This document shows positions 35,474 to 44,356 of a stretch of DNA of 64,000 bases, one piece after another. The notes beneath the pieces were generated by a model, which was given only the letters and a program-made list of their open reading frames with translations, was not told the DNA's origin and searched no databases. Each line of letters opens with the position of its first letter. Positions within the stretch are counted from its first letter, which is position 1. Position numbers and translations under genes: made by a program. This stretch comes from Jannaschia helgolandensis (GTDB taxonomy: Bacteria; Pseudomonadota; Alphaproteobacteria; Rhodobacterales; Rhodobacteraceae). Location of the stretch: positions 124,001 through 188,000 of the forward strand of contig NZ_FNZQ01000002.1 in NCBI RefSeq assembly GCF_900109285.1, in the 5' to 3' direction.

Positions 35474-36228
35474 CAGGACGTCCCTTCCAGGATGTCGGCA
35501 TAACCATTGACCTCGACTTCTATCGCCAGTTCGGGTCCACCGGATTTGATGATGCGACCACCCGCCATGATGTGCACGACATCCGGTTTGATGTGATCCA
35601 GAAGCCGCTGATAATGCGTGATCACAAGGAATCCGCGGTTCGGATCGCGCAGGGCATTCACGCCCTCGGACACCAGCTTCATCGCATCGACATCCAGGCC
35701 CGAGTCCGTCTCGTCAAGGATGCACATCTTCGGTTCCAGCATCGCCATCTGCAGGATTTCGTTACGCTTTTTCTCACCACCCGAGAAGCCGACATTGACA
35801 GGACGCTTGAGCATCTCGGCGTCGATCTTCAGATCCTTGGCCTTGGCGCGGATTACCTTGAGGAATTCACCTGCCGACAGTTCCTCCTCGCCCCGCGCTT
35901 TGCGCTGCGCGTTCACTGCGGTCCGCAGGAAAGTCATGTTGCCCACACCGGGAATCTCAACCGGGTACTGGAACGCCAGGAAAAGCCCGGCGGCAGCGCG
36001 TTCCTCGGGTTCGATATCCAGCAGATCGACGTCGCCCAGATGCGCCTCACCCTCGGTAACCTCATAGCCGCCGCGCCCGGCCAGAACATAGGACAGCGTC
36101 GACTTCCCCGATCCGTTCGGTCCCATGACGGCATGCACTTCGCCCGCCGGAACGGTCAGGTCGATTCCCCTGAGGATCTGCTTGTCCTCGTCTTCCAGTT
36201 TCACGTGCAGGTTCTTGATCGTCAGCAT
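35473..36228 (-). CDS. sufC: Fe-S assembly ATPase SufC
   Basis: ABC-type ATPase driving the SufBCD scaffold. 251 residues with Walker A GPNGSGKSTL, signature FSGGEKKRNEILQ and Walker B MCILDETDSGLD. The signature SGGEKKR is typical of SufC. The start at 36228 has GAGAGG upstream and begins the conserved MLTIKNL. Lies between the methyltransferase-like gene and sufD. Confidence 0.95.
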   Translation of the reverse strand: MLTIKNLHVKLEDEDKQILRGIDLTVPAGEVHAVMGPNGSGKSTLSYVLAGRGGYEVTEGEAHLGDVDLLDIEPEERAAAGLFLAFQYPVEIPGVGNMTFLRTAVNAQRKARGEEELSAGEFLKVIRAKAKDLKIDAEMLKRPVNVGFSGGEKKRNEILQMAMLEPKMCILDETDSGLDVDAMKLVSEGVNALRDPNRGFLVITHYQRLLDHIKPDVVHIMAGGRIIKSGGPELAIEVEVNGYADILEGTS

Positions 36229-36278
36229 GTCATACCTCTCGCCGGTCGGCGTCATTGTCTCGTGTCAGCGAATTTTAG

Positions 36279-36890
36279 TCAGCGTATCTTGAAAAATGTA
36301 TCCACGAAGATCGTCAGGTCCTTACCGTCGAGCTTCCATGTTCCGTCTAACTCCCAGACGCCGATACGTCCGACAGTTTGCGAGGGAGGCATAAACTGGC
36401 CCGCCCGGCTGTAGGTTGATCGCCCTGTATAGTCGTCGAATAGCACCGTAACCGGCTTGGTTGCACGGGCCAGTACGGTCAGGAAACAACCCACCCGGAA
36501 ACGTCCGTCGATCAGGACCACGTCCGGATGCTCGAAAAACGGCTGCTCCCAGACCTGTAACGGATAGCGTGGATATTTCATCCAATAGTCGTTTCCGTCA
36601 GGCGTGCCCCACTTTTTCGTCGGCCCGATATCGGCGTGATACAGATCAACCTTCGACTTGGGCTTCCGGTCGTCCACGATACGCTGGATGTTGTCGAGCC
36701 AGTCCTTGTCGCTCTCCACCGCGATCAGATGCGGCACACCGACGTCCAGCGCCAGAACCGTCGAGCCGCCGGTGCCGTATTCCAGTACTGTTTGCGCCCC
36801 CGAATACATCTCGCGTACCAGTGCCTGTTCTTCGGGCGGGAACGTCAGTTCAGGGACATAGAAGCCCTTGTTCTCGGCAGTCTCGGTCAT
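36279..36890 (-). CDS. Methyltransferase-like protein inside the suf operon
   Basis: 203 residues. A class I SAM-binding motif is visible as TVLEYGTGGSTVLA near residue 35, followed by an acidic motif LIAVESDKDW and by DVVLIDGRFRVGCFL, which looks like motif IV. The rest ends in a beta-rich TWKLDGKDLTIFVDTFF. Located between sufB and sufC with short gaps, so co-transcribed. Substrate is unknown; involvement in Fe-S assembly is suggested only by the position. From memory, similar genes sit here in other Rhodobacterales. Confidence 0.75.
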   Translation of the reverse strand: MTETAENKGFYVPELTFPPEEQALVREMYSGAQTVLEYGTGGSTVLALDVGVPHLIAVESDKDWLDNIQRIVDDRKPKSKVDLYHADIGPTKKWGTPDGNDYWMKYPRYPLQVWEQPFFEHPDVVLIDGRFRVGCFLTVLARATKPVTVLFDDYTGRSTYSRAGQFMPPSQTVGRIGVWELDGTWKLDGKDLTIFVDTFFKIR

Positions 36891-36914
36891 ATCGCGGTTC
36901 CCGTGCAGCAGGCC

Positions 36915-38426
36915 TCAGCCCACCGACCCCTCCAGCGAGATCGCCACAAGCGCCTGCGCTTCCATCGCGAATTCCATCGGCAGCGCCTGCAGCACCTCCT
37001 TGCAGAACCCGTTGACGACCAACGCCACGGCCTCTTCCTCGTCCATCCCGCGCGACCGGCAGTAGAACAGCTGATCGTCGTCCACCTTGGATGTCGTCGC
37101 CTCATGCTCGACGCGCGAGGAATTGTTCTTCACCTCGATATACGGCACCGTATGCGCACCGCATTTCGACCCGATCAACAGGCTGTCGCACTGGGTATAG
37201 TTGCGCGAATTCTTGGCTTTCGGGTGCATGGACACCAGCCCGCGATACGTATTCTGCGCGCGGCCAGCCGAAATGCCCTTGGACACGATCCGGGATTTCG
37301 TGTTCTTGCCAAGATGCACCATCTTGGTGCCGGTATCGGCCTGCTGCATGTTGTTGGCGATGGCGATGGAGTAGAACTCGCCCTGGCTGTCGTCGCCGCG
37401 CAGGATGCAGGACGGATATTTCCACGTCACGGCCGAACCGGTTTCGACCTGCGTCCACATCACCTTGGACCGATCGCCCCGGCAATCGGCGCGCTTGGTC
37501 ACGAAGTTATAGATGCCGCCCTTGCCGTTCTCGTCGCCCGGATACCAGTTCTGGACGGTCGAATACTTGATCTCCGCATCGTCCAGCAGCACGAGTTCGA
37601 CACAGGCCGCGTGCAGCTGCGCGATGTCGCGCTGCGGCGCGGTGCAACCCTCAAGATAGGACACATAGGAGCCTTCATCGGCGATAATCAGCGTCCGCTC
37701 GAACTGGCCGGTGTTTTCGGCATTGATGCGGAAATACGTCGACAATTCCATCGGGCAGCGCACACCCTTGGGGATATAGACGAAACTGCCGTCCGAGAAC
37801 ACGGCGGCATTCAATGTCGCGTAGTAGTTGTCGGACGCCGGAATGACCGAACCGAGGTATTTCCTCACCAGATCCGGATAATCCTTGATCGCTTCGGAAA
37901 TCGAACAGAAGATCACACCTGCCTTGGCCAGTTCCGATTTGAACGTCGTGCCCAGGGACACGCTATCGAATACCGCATCCACGGCGACCTTGCGATCCTC
38001 CGGTGCCGGTTCGACGCCCGCCAGCAACGCCTGCTCCTTCAATGGAATGCCCAGTTTCTTGTAGGTTTCCAGAAGCTTGGGGTCGACTTCGTCCAACGAC
38101 TTCGGCTTTACAGCCATGGAAGCAGGGCGGGCATAGTAATACTGGTCCTGAAAATCGATCTCCGGGTAGTCGACCATTGCCCACTTCGGCTCGTCCAGTT
38201 TGACCCAGCGACGATAGGCATCCAGACGCCAGTCCAGCATCCACTCCGGTTCGTCGTTCTTCGCGGAAATCAGGCGCACGATATCTTCGGACAGACCCTT
38301 CGGCGCATATTCCATCTCGATATCGGTGTTCCAGCCGTGCTTGTAGACACCGGACAGGCCTTTCACCGCCTCGACGGTTTCCGCGTCGACACCGTCCTTG
38401 ACCACCACATCATCCAAAGCCGTCAT
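36915..38426 (-). CDS. sufB: Fe-S assembly scaffold protein SufB
   Basis: Core scaffold subunit, 503 residues. SufBD-family landmarks: [28 protein letters not shown] (two parts), [22 protein letters not shown], and the C-terminal [19 protein letters not shown] with RGMDEEEA. The cysteine in the first part and the C-terminal cysteine are the ones proposed to receive sulfur. AGGAGAC precedes the ATG at 38426, which overlaps the stop of the IscS-like gene. Confidence 0.95.
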   Translation of the reverse strand: MTALDDVVVKDGVDAETVEAVKGLSGVYKHGWNTDIEMEYAPKGLSEDIVRLISAKNDEPEWMLDWRLDAYRRWVKLDEPKWAMVDYPEIDFQDQYYYARPASMAVKPKSLDEVDPKLLETYKKLGIPLKEQALLAGVEPAPEDRKVAVDAVFDSVSLGTTFKSELAKAGVIFCSISEAIKDYPDLVRKYLGSVIPASDNYYATLNAAVFSDGSFVYIPKGVRCPMELSTYFRINAENTGQFERTLIIADEGSYVSYLEGCTAPQRDIAQLHAACVELVLLDDAEIKYSTVQNWYPGDENGKGGIYNFVTKRADCRGDRSKVMWTQVETGSAVTWKYPSCILRGDDSQGEFYSIAIANNMQQADTGTKMVHLGKNTKSRIVSKGISAGRAQNTYRGLVSMHPKAKNSRNYTQCDSLLIGSKCGAHTVPYIEVKNNSSRVEHEATTSKVDDDQLFYCRSRGMDEEEAVALVVNGFCKEVLQALPMEFAMEAQALVAISLEGSVG

Positions 38427-39460
38427 GCCCGTCTCCTGTCCTTTAGGCGGCGGAACGCGTTCACGAACCGCGCCACCTGTTCTTCCGTCGTGTCCGGGCC
38501 GATGCTCACGCGGATCGCGCAATCGGCCTCGCCCGGCCCGTATCCCATTGCGCGCAATACGGCGCTTTCGCGGACCTTGCCGCTTGAGCAGGCCGATCCC
38601 GCGCTAACCGCGAACCCCGCAAGGTCCAGCGCCATCACCTGCGTCTCGCCCTTCCAGCCCGGCGTAATCAGGCAAGAAGTGTTCGGCAGGCGTTTCGATT
38701 CCTTCCCGACTAAAATAGTCGGATTGATATCATCCTCAAGACTTGTTTCTAGAAAAGTTCTAAGTTGCGCAACCCGGTCCCATGCCCCGGAATCCAAATC
38801 GCGCACTGCCGCCCGCGCTGCAGCCCCGAATCCGGCGATGCCGATTATGTTCTCGGTCCCGGACCGGCGTCCCATCTCCTGCCCGCCGCCCCTGATCCTG
38901 CTTGCGACGTCGAGACCCCGCCGGATCACCAGCGCCCCCACGCCCTTCGGCCCGCCCAGCTTGTGCGCCGAGATCAACGCCATCTCGACCCCCGTCCAGT
39001 CGAAGGCCACCGGCACCTTGCCGAAACCCTGCGTCATGTCGCTGACGGCCAGCCCGCCGGGCAGGGCTTGCATCACGCCGGTCTCGGAGTTGGCCAGCTG
39101 CACCGCGCTCCGTGACGGATCATCGAGGCCGACACGCCCCGCCGCATCCACCGGCAACGACCCGTCGCCCCAGGCTGCCACGGCCTCGTGCTCGACCGGC
39201 GCCGTGGCCAGCCCCCGCCCCGCCATCGCCAGCGCCGCCGCCTCGGTCGCCCCCGACACGAACACCACGTCCGACCCGACGGCACCGAACGCCGCCGCCA
39301 CCTGCCCCCGTGCCCGCTCGACAAGTGCCTTGGCCGCGCGCCCCTCGCCATGCACGGACGATGGATTGCCTACGGCATCCATCGCCGCCAGCATTGCCGC
39401 CCGTGCCTCGGGTCGCAGCGGTGCCGTCGCATTCCAATCCAGATAGAGCCGCTCGGCCAT
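38423..39460 (-). CDS. Cysteine desulfurase, IscS/NifS type
   Basis: Second PLP desulfurase of the operon, 345 residues, group I. PLP lysine K167 in [11 protein letters not shown] and catalytic cysteine C291 in [11 protein letters not shown] with the extended loop of IscS types. Shorter than E. coli IscS (404). It follows iscR and overlaps sufB by 4 bases (ATGA). Having one desulfurase at each end of the suf genes raises the question of division of labour. Confidence 0.9.
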   Translation of the reverse strand: MAERLYLDWNATAPLRPEARAAMLAAMDAVGNPSSVHGEGRAAKALVERARGQVAAAFGAVGSDVVFVSGATEAAALAMAGRGLATAPVEHEAVAAWGDGSLPVDAAGRVGLDDPSRSAVQLANSETGVMQALPGGLAVSDMTQGFGKVPVAFDWTGVEMALISAHKLGGPKGVGALVIRRGLDVASRIRGGGQEMGRRSGTENIIGIAGFGAAARAAVRDLDSGAWDRVAQLRTFLETSLEDDINPTILVGKESKRLPNTSCLITPGWKGETQVMALDLAGFAVSAGSACSSGKVRESAVLRAMGYGPGEADCAIRVSIGPDTTEEQVARFVNAFRRLKDRRRA

Positions 39461-39468
39461 CGTGCCCT

Positions 39469-39486
39469 CGTCTTTGCTTTCAAATA
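39469..39486 (-). repeat. Short motif TATTTG-N4-CAAAGACG before the iscS-like gene
   Basis: Minus-strand TATTTGAAAGCAAAGACG, ending 8 bases before the start codon of the IscS-like gene. A near copy, TATTTG-N5-CAAAGACG, is at 43675-43693 behind icd. May be a dispersed rhodobacterial intergenic motif. Confidence 0.35.
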
Positions 39487-39512
39487 TTCCGGGGTTCGGG
39501 GCTGGCCCCGAC

Positions 39513-39983
39513 CTACTCGTCCACGATCTCGAACAGGATCGGCACGGCAGGGCACGGCGTCAGCTCGTTTCCGACTACGTCCGACAGGCGCGTCTGATGC
39601 AGGAACACATAGACATGTGCCGACATCGACTCCCACAGACGGTTTGTCATCGACTGCGCCCGCGACCCGGACGACCCGCCCGACGCGCCCGCGCCGGTGT
39701 GCATGGCGCTGACCGTCTCGTCGACCGCCTCCAGCACGTCCGACACCCGGATCTCGGATGCGCTCCGCGACAGGCGATAGCCGCCACCGGGTCCGCGCAC
39801 CGATGCGACCAGCCCGGCGCGGCGCAGTTTGACGAACAATTGCTCCAGATAGGGCAGCGAAATATCCTGCCGCCTGGAAATCTCGGCCAGCGAGGTGGTC
39901 GCCTCCCCGTCCGACGCGGTGACCTGTTGCGCAAGATCGACCAGTGCGACCATTGCATAGCGGCCCTTGGTGCTTAACTTCAT
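39513..39983 (-). CDS. iscR: Rrf2-family regulator IscR (single-cysteine type)
   Basis: Transcription repressor of the suf operon, sensing Fe-S status. 156 residues: winged helix with MKLSTKGRYAMVALVDLA, LPYLEQLFVKLRRAGLV and GPGGGYRLSR. The three clustered cysteines of E. coli IscR (92, 98, 104) are absent; the region reads SAMHTGAGASGGSSG, and the only cysteine is C144 in LTPCPAVP near the C-terminus. From memory, Rhodobacter sphaeroides IscR is also of this kind and still binds a cluster. GGAGAA precedes the ATG at 39983. First gene of the minus-strand suf operon, divergent from the hydrolase gene. Confidence 0.9.
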   Translation of the reverse strand: MKLSTKGRYAMVALVDLAQQVTASDGEATTSLAEISRRQDISLPYLEQLFVKLRRAGLVASVRGPGGGYRLSRSASEIRVSDVLEAVDETVSAMHTGAGASGGSSGSRAQSMTNRLWESMSAHVYVFLHQTRLSDVVGNELTPCPAVPILFEIVDE

Positions 39984-40159
39984 GACTTCTCCGACCTCAG
40001 GGGACCGATGCAGTCGCCAAAAGTTGACGACCCCGCCCCGGTCGCATACCTGCGTGAGAACCCGGCGGGGATGGCAGTTCATGGGGCTTACCCCTCGCCC
40101 CAACCCTGCGTCAACAACGACCGGCCAACCGGCCCCAGAACAGACCGAATGGAACGCCA

Positions 40160-40813
40160 ATGCCCGAAGTGATCTTCCCCGGCCCCGAAGGCCGCCTCGA
40201 AGGCCGCTATCACCCGCAGAAACTCAAGGATGCGCCGATCGCGATCATTCTGCATCCGCACCCGCAGTTCGGCGGGACAATGAACAACCGCGTCGTGTAT
40301 AACCTGCATTATTCTTTTCTCGACCTGGGTTTCACGGTGCTGCGGTTCAACTTCCGCGGCGTCGGCCGCAGCCAGGGTGAATACGATCAGGGCATCGGCG
40401 AATTGTCCGATGCGGCGTCCGCCCTCGACTACCTGCAAGCGATGAACCCCAACGCCAAGCACTGCTGGGTCGCGGGCTTTTCGTTTGGCGCGTGGATCGG
40501 GATGCAGCTTCTGATGCGTCGCCCGGAAATCACCGGCTTCATCTCGGTCTCGCCCCCCGCAGACCGCTATGACTTCAGCTTCCTCGCCCCCTGCCCGGCA
40601 TCGGGTCTGGTCATCAACGGTGCGAACGACCGGGTTGCCCCGCCCGCCGACACCCGCACGCTGGTCGGCAAGCTGCACGAACAGAAGGGCATCACCATCA
40701 CCCATCAGGAGATGGAGGGCGCGGGCCACTTTTTCGAAGACCCGCACATGGACCCGATGATCGACAGCGTGAAGGGCTACGTCGCGCGTCGCCTGACTGA
40801 AACGACGCGCTGA
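40160..40813 (+). CDS. Alpha/beta hydrolase (COG2945-like)
   Basis: 217 residues with a compact alpha/beta hydrolase fold. The nucleophile serine is in VAGFSFGAWIG (GxSxG), an aspartate in INGANDRVAP, and the last histidine in EGAGHFFEDP, giving a complete Ser-Asp-His triad. HPHPQFGGTMNN near the N-terminus forms the oxyanion region typical of this family. Substrate unknown. It opens a small plus-strand group with the next two genes. Confidence 0.85.
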   Translation: MPEVIFPGPEGRLEGRYHPQKLKDAPIAIILHPHPQFGGTMNNRVVYNLHYSFLDLGFTVLRFNFRGVGRSQGEYDQGIGELSDAASALDYLQAMNPNAKHCWVAGFSFGAWIGMQLLMRRPEITGFISVSPPADRYDFSFLAPCPASGLVINGANDRVAPPADTRTLVGKLHEQKGITITHQEMEGAGHFFEDPHMDPMIDSVKGYVARRLTETTR

Positions 40814-40832
40814 GCGCCCGGAGACCTCGCAG

Positions 40833-41078
40833 ATGTCCCTCGCCGACGATCTTGCCAACAAACTGGCCGCCAAGGTCATCGCGCATGTCGAAAAGACCGG
40901 CGACGAAGACATTATCAAGATCATGTCCCAGTCGCTAGGCGACAGCTCGCAGACGCTGCAGGAGGCGTTCATCACCTCGGTCCGGGTCCAGCGCGCCGCG
41001 ATCCGGGCCGACCGCCAGCTTAAGGCTCGAATTGCCGAGATGGAGAATAAGTCGGCGGCACCGGAAGGCGATGGCTGA
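40833..41078 (+). CDS. Small helical protein of unknown function
   Basis: 81 residues, highly charged and probably all helix: MSLADDLANKLAAKVIAH, SQSLGDSSQTLQEAFITS and a coiled-coil-like end RADRQLKARIAEMENK. CCGGAGACC precedes the ATG. Its last 8 bases overlap the HD-domain gene, so the two are coupled. No family recognised. Confidence 0.72.
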   Translation: MSLADDLANKLAAKVIAHVEKTGDEDIIKIMSQSLGDSSQTLQEAFITSVRVQRAAIRADRQLKARIAEMENKSAAPEGDG

Positions 41079-41661
41079 TCCGGTGTCGCCTCCGTCCGAT
41101 CTGGACCGGCAGATGGCGTTCCTCATGGAAGCCGACCGCCTGAAATCCATCACCCGCGCCACCCAATTGGCCGATGGCTCGCGCGATGAGAATAGTGCCG
41201 AACACTCTTGGCACCTGACCCTCTTTGCTCTGACCCTCGCGCCGCAAGCACCGCCCGGCGTGTCGATCGACCGGGTCATCCGCATGCTGATCCTGCACGA
41301 TATCGTCGAAATCGACGCCGGTGACGCGCCGATCTATGGCGACACCTCCACGCAGGTGGCGGACGAACTGGCCGCCGCCGACCGCATCTTTGCCCTGTTG
41401 CCGGATACGCAGGCCCGCGAATTTCGCGCCCTCTGGGACGAGTTCGAAGCCGCCGCCACCCCGGATGCGACGTTCGCCAAGGCCCTCGACCGGTTCCAGC
41501 CGCCGAACCTTAATCTGGCCAATGGCGGCGGTAGCTGGACTGCCTACAACGTTACCGAAGATCAGGTCCGCAACCGGATTGGCAGCAAGATCGAGCGCGG
41601 CGCACCGACGCTCTGGGCCTGGCTTGGCCCGAAGATCGCGAAATTTTTCACGGACCCGTGA
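41071..41661 (+). CDS. HD-domain phosphohydrolase (YfbR/HDDC2-like)
   Basis: 196 residues. The metal-binding HD pattern is visible: H in NSAEHSWHLTLFAL, HD in LILHDIVEIDAGDAPIYG, and a later D in KALDRFQP. Family members are 5'-deoxynucleotidases acting on dNMPs. GGAAGG lies just before the ATG, which overlaps the upstream gene's stop. No fused domain. Confidence 0.85.
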   Translation: MADPVSPPSDLDRQMAFLMEADRLKSITRATQLADGSRDENSAEHSWHLTLFALTLAPQAPPGVSIDRVIRMLILHDIVEIDAGDAPIYGDTSTQVADELAAADRIFALLPDTQAREFRALWDEFEAAATPDATFAKALDRFQPPNLNLANGGGSWTAYNVTEDQVRNRIGSKIERGAPTLWAWLGPKIAKFFTDP

Positions 41662-41714
41662 AACTCCTGTCGAACCGTCGCGTGTCTGGGGGGCATAACA
41701 ACGGGAGATCGACT

Positions 41715-42134
41715 ATGACTTCGACTATCAATATTGCCGCCCTCGCCTTTCTGGCCTCCGCCTCGGTCGCACTTGCCGATGCGCATGCGATGGCCCCTTC
41801 GATCACCGCATCGGACCAATCCGTCGCCAACGGCGTTGTGTCCGCCGAAAGCATTACCGCGTCGGAAAACGGCTGGCTGGTCGTTCACAGCACTGATGCC
41901 GACATGAAACCCGGCCTCGTGGTCGGCTATGCCCCGATCCGTGCAGGCAAGACCACCGATGTCGCCGCCATCCTTCAGGAAGACGTTGCCTCCGGCCAGA
42001 TGCTGATGCTGATGGTCCATGGCGAAACCGGGGGCACTCAGACCGGCGTGTTCGAATATACGCTGGGCGCCACCGAAGACGGCCCTGTCAAGCCCGAAGG
42101 CGCACTCGTGATGGCGGTCGTAACCGCAGAATAA
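41715..42134 (+). CDS. Exported DUF7282-type protein
   Basis: 139 residues with a Sec signal peptide (MTSTINIAALAFLASASVALA, cleavage near ADAHA). The mature part has SITASDQSVANGVVSAESIT and ENGWLVVHSTDADMKPG, repeating the pattern seen in halophile and marine DUF7282 proteins; no cysteine. GGGAGA precedes the ATG at 41715. Function unknown; probably periplasmic. Confidence 0.8.
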   Translation: MTSTINIAALAFLASASVALADAHAMAPSITASDQSVANGVVSAESITASENGWLVVHSTDADMKPGLVVGYAPIRAGKTTDVAAILQEDVASGQMLMLMVHGETGGTQTGVFEYTLGATEDGPVKPEGALVMAVVTAE

Positions 42135-42427
42135 CCATGTCTTCCCCCGTAGCGGCCCAAGACCGCCGCGGGGACCGGATCGACCGCGACAGTTCCGACA
42201 CATAGGACTGCGGTCCCCTGGTCCATGCTGTTTTTCCTCCGGCATGGACCCGTCGCCGCCTGGTTTTTGGTTCCACGACCGAACTGGCGGCAGGCCCGGC
42301 GCAACTGACGCCGGGCCGCTTTGTCTTCTCTGGATAATCTCGACCTGTATGCCACGGCATACAATCTGGCCGTCGGTGGCGGACCCTGCTATGGGACGCG
42401 CGAAACATGTTCCAGCCGGAGGCCCCC
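42135..42427 (+). ncRNA. Structured intergenic region before icd, possible small RNA or long leader
   Basis: 293 bases without a gene but with three hairpins. (1) 42145-42173: outer CCCCG/CGGGG with inner GCGG/CCGC, about 10 bases after the preceding stop. (2) 42220-42250: perfect 9-bp stem GGTCCATGC/GCATGGACC whose loop TGTTTTTCCTCCG exposes CCTCC, an anti-ribosome-site sequence. (3) 42293-42317: perfect 9-bp stem GGCCCGGCG/CGCCGGGCC followed by GCTTTGTCTTCTCT, a likely terminator. Hairpins 2 and 3 together look like a short RNA of roughly 100-130 bases; a plain terminator pair is the simpler reading. Confidence 0.4.
42293..42328 (+). terminator. Intrinsic terminator before icd
   Basis: Stem arms GGCCCGGCG (42293-42301) and CGCCGGGCC (42309-42317), 7-base loop CAACTGA, then a T-rich tail GCTTTGTCTTC. 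This is the best terminator between the DUF7282 gene and icd; the icd promoter must lie in the 110 bases after it. Confidence 0.7.
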
Positions 42428-43639
42428 ATGTCCAGGATCAAGGTAGATAATCCCGTCGTCGAGCTCGACGGGGACGAAATGACGCGCATCATCTGGCAGT
42501 TCATCAAGGACAAGCTGATCCTGCCGTATCTCGACATCGACCTGCTGTATTACGATCTGGGCATCGAGGCGCGGGACGAGACGGACGACCAGATCACCAT
42601 CGATGCCGCCGAGAAGATCAAGGAAATCGGCGTCGGCGTGAAATGCGCCACGATCACACCGGACGAAGGCCGGGTCGAGGAATTCGGCCTCAAGCGCATG
42701 TATCGCAGCCCCAACGGCACGATCCGCAACATCCTCGGCGGCGTCATATTCCGCGAGCCGATCATCTGCTCGAACGTGCCGCGTCTGGTGCCGGGCTGGA
42801 CCCAGCCGATCGTTGTCGGTCGCCATGCCTTCGGCGACCAGTATCGCGCCACAGACTTCCTGTTCCCCGGCAAGGGGAAGCTGACCATGAAATTCGAAGG
42901 CGAGGACGGCGAGGTCATCGAACGCGAGGTGTTCGACGCACCATCCTCCGGCGTCGCCATGGCGATGTACAACCTCGACGAGTCGATCCGCGATTTCGCC
43001 CGCGCCTCGCTGAACTATGGTCTGGGCCGCAAGTTTCCGGTCTATCTTTCGACCAAGAACACGATCCTCAAGGCCTATGACGGGCGCTTCAAGGATATCT
43101 TTCAGCAGATTTTTGAGGAAGAGTTCGAAGCCGGTTTCAAGAAGGCCGGCATCACCTATGAACACCGCCTGATCGACGACATGGTCGCCGCTGCAATGAA
43201 ATGGTCGGGCGGCTATGTCTGGGCCTGCAAGAACTACGACGGCGACGTGCAGTCCGACACTGTGGCCCAGGGCTTCGGCTCATTGGGTCTCATGACGTCG
43301 CAGCTGATGACCCCCGATGGCAAGATCGTCGAGGCCGAGGCCGCGCATGGCACCGTCACCCGGCACTACCGTCAGCACCAGGCCGGCAAGGAAACCTCGA
43401 CCAACTCCATCGCGTCGATCTTCGCCTGGACCGGCGGCCTCAGGCATCGCGCCAAGCTGGACGACAATGCGCAGTTGACGGCCTTCGCCGAAACTCTTGA
43501 GAAAGTCGTCGTCGGGACCGTTGAATCCGGTTATATGACCAAGGACCTGGCCCTGCTGGTTGGCCCCGATCAAAAATGGCTGACTACGATTGGTTTCCTT
43601 GAAAAAATCGCTGAAAATCTCGACGCGGCTTTGACCTGA
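42428..43639 (+). CDS. icd: Isocitrate dehydrogenase, NADP-dependent (dimeric, eukaryote-like type)
   Basis: TCA-cycle enzyme making 2-oxoglutarate and NADPH. 403 residues. Recognised by [20 protein letters not shown] at the start, [19 protein letters not shown] (substrate loop), [13 protein letters not shown], and [16 protein letters not shown] [10 protein letters not shown] plus [15 protein letters not shown] (cofactor region with the NADP-selecting residues). CCGGAGGCC precedes the ATG at 42428, which was preferred over an ATG 21 bases upstream. Confidence 0.95.
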   Translation: MSRIKVDNPVVELDGDEMTRIIWQFIKDKLILPYLDIDLLYYDLGIEARDETDDQITIDAAEKIKEIGVGVKCATITPDEGRVEEFGLKRMYRSPNGTIRNILGGVIFREPIICSNVPRLVPGWTQPIVVGRHAFGDQYRATDFLFPGKGKLTMKFEGEDGEVIEREVFDAPSSGVAMAMYNLDESIRDFARASLNYGLGRKFPVYLSTKNTILKAYDGRFKDIFQQIFEEEFEAGFKKAGITYEHRLIDDMVAAAMKWSGGYVWACKNYDGDVQSDTVAQGFGSLGLMTSQLMTPDGKIVEAEAAHGTVTRHYRQHQAGKETSTNSIASIFAWTGGLRHRAKLDDNAQLTAFAETLEKVVVGTVESGYMTKDLALLVGPDQKWLTTIGFLEKIAENLDAALT

Positions 43640-43647
43640 GTGGCGAA

Positions 43648-43666
43648 GCGAGGAGTTTCTCCTCGC
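43648..43666 (+). terminator. Hairpin after icd
   Basis: Perfect 8-bp stem, arms GCGAGGAG (43648-43655) and CTCCTCGC (43659-43666) with a TTT loop, starting 8 bases behind the icd stop. Similar in core to the terminator at 60347 (GGGGCGAGGA). Confidence 0.65.
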
Positions 43667-43674
43667 GCTCAGAG

Positions 43675-43693
43675 TATTTGCAGAACAAAGACG
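43675..43693 (+). repeat. Short motif TATTTG-N5-CAAAGACG after icd
   Basis: TATTTGCAGAACAAAGACG, near copy of the minus-strand motif at 39469-39486. It follows directly on the icd terminator hairpin. Confidence 0.35.
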
Positions 43694-43776
43694 GGACGCG
43701 CCCAACGTCCAAGCCCCTTACCGGATGTGTTGTTGGTCGCGCCGCGATACGTCGCGACCATTTGGTTCGTGGTTTG

Positions 43777-43971
43777 CTATGCGCTCAGATGCGCCTTCAA
43801 CCGATCCAGGTCCGCTTGCACCAAAGCGGCGTCACCTGCGAGGCGGTCGTCGTCCCATCCGTCCTGTCGGAAGAGGATGAAGCTCAAGATGCTCGCGTCC
43901 CCGTCGGGAACAACCCGCATCGGGTTGAAGAACTTCGCTCCATCGGGAGTCGCGGGTGTCTGCTGCCACAT
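43777..43971 (-). CDS. Small protein of unknown function
   Basis: 64 residues, MWQQTPATPDGAKFFNPMRV at the start, then SILSFILFRQDGWDDDRLAG and a charged helical end QADLDRLKAHLSA. AAAGGGC lies upstream of the ATG. Acidic and soluble; no domain recognised. Convergent with icd, standing alone. Sensible amino-acid pattern supports a real gene. Confidence 0.55.
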   Translation of the reverse strand: MWQQTPATPDGAKFFNPMRVVPDGDASILSFILFRQDGWDDDRLAGDAALVQADLDRLKAHLSA

Positions 43972-44007
43972 GGTGGTGCCCTTTCTATCGTCCCATGCAC
44001 TGCACAT

Positions 44008-44356
44008 GGGACTGAATAGTCGCGGGCCGCTACGGTCATAACGGAAGGACCCGCGGATGCGGGGGCCGGGCTAACCTTCCCGACCTAACCTGTTCTAGAC
44101 GCGGTCAGCTTGCTTCCGCGCCGACAAGCCGTCAAGGGGAAGCGGCACTCCGCCCCGCACAGCTGACCTCGGCGCAAGCTACGCTGCCGCAGATTTATGC
44201 GGGTGAGGGAGCTGATACTGCCCCTGCTCTACGTGCATTCCGTGCACGCGGCGCAACACTTCTGGTAAGGGGCTTGCCCAACGCCGTGCGCCCTTTTTCG
44301 TCAGACCGTTGAGACCGCTGCTGGACAGCCCGATCCGTGACAAATAGGTCCGTGGA
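44008..44356. other. Intergenic region without a confirmed gene
   Basis: 349 bases before the YitT-type gene. A weak hairpin CCCGC-GGAT-GCGGG is at 44050-44063. On the minus strand a frame ending at 44179 encodes LSRIGLSSSGLNGLTKKG and then ARRWASPLPEVLRRVHGMH, which looks protein-like but has no credible start codon or ribosome site; it may be a gene relic. The upstream part of that frame is only the shadow of the YitT gene. Confidence 0.4.

Noticed and set aside
36636-39446. Very long plus-strand open frame opposite sufB and the iscS-like gene (936 codons)
   Set aside because: It spans several genes read on the other strand with intact catalytic motifs; composition is shadow-like.
44050-44175. 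Possible tRNA or structured RNA in the GC-rich stretch before the YitT gene
   Set aside because: No T-loop GGTTCGA-type sequence, no acceptor pairing and no CCA end could be found.
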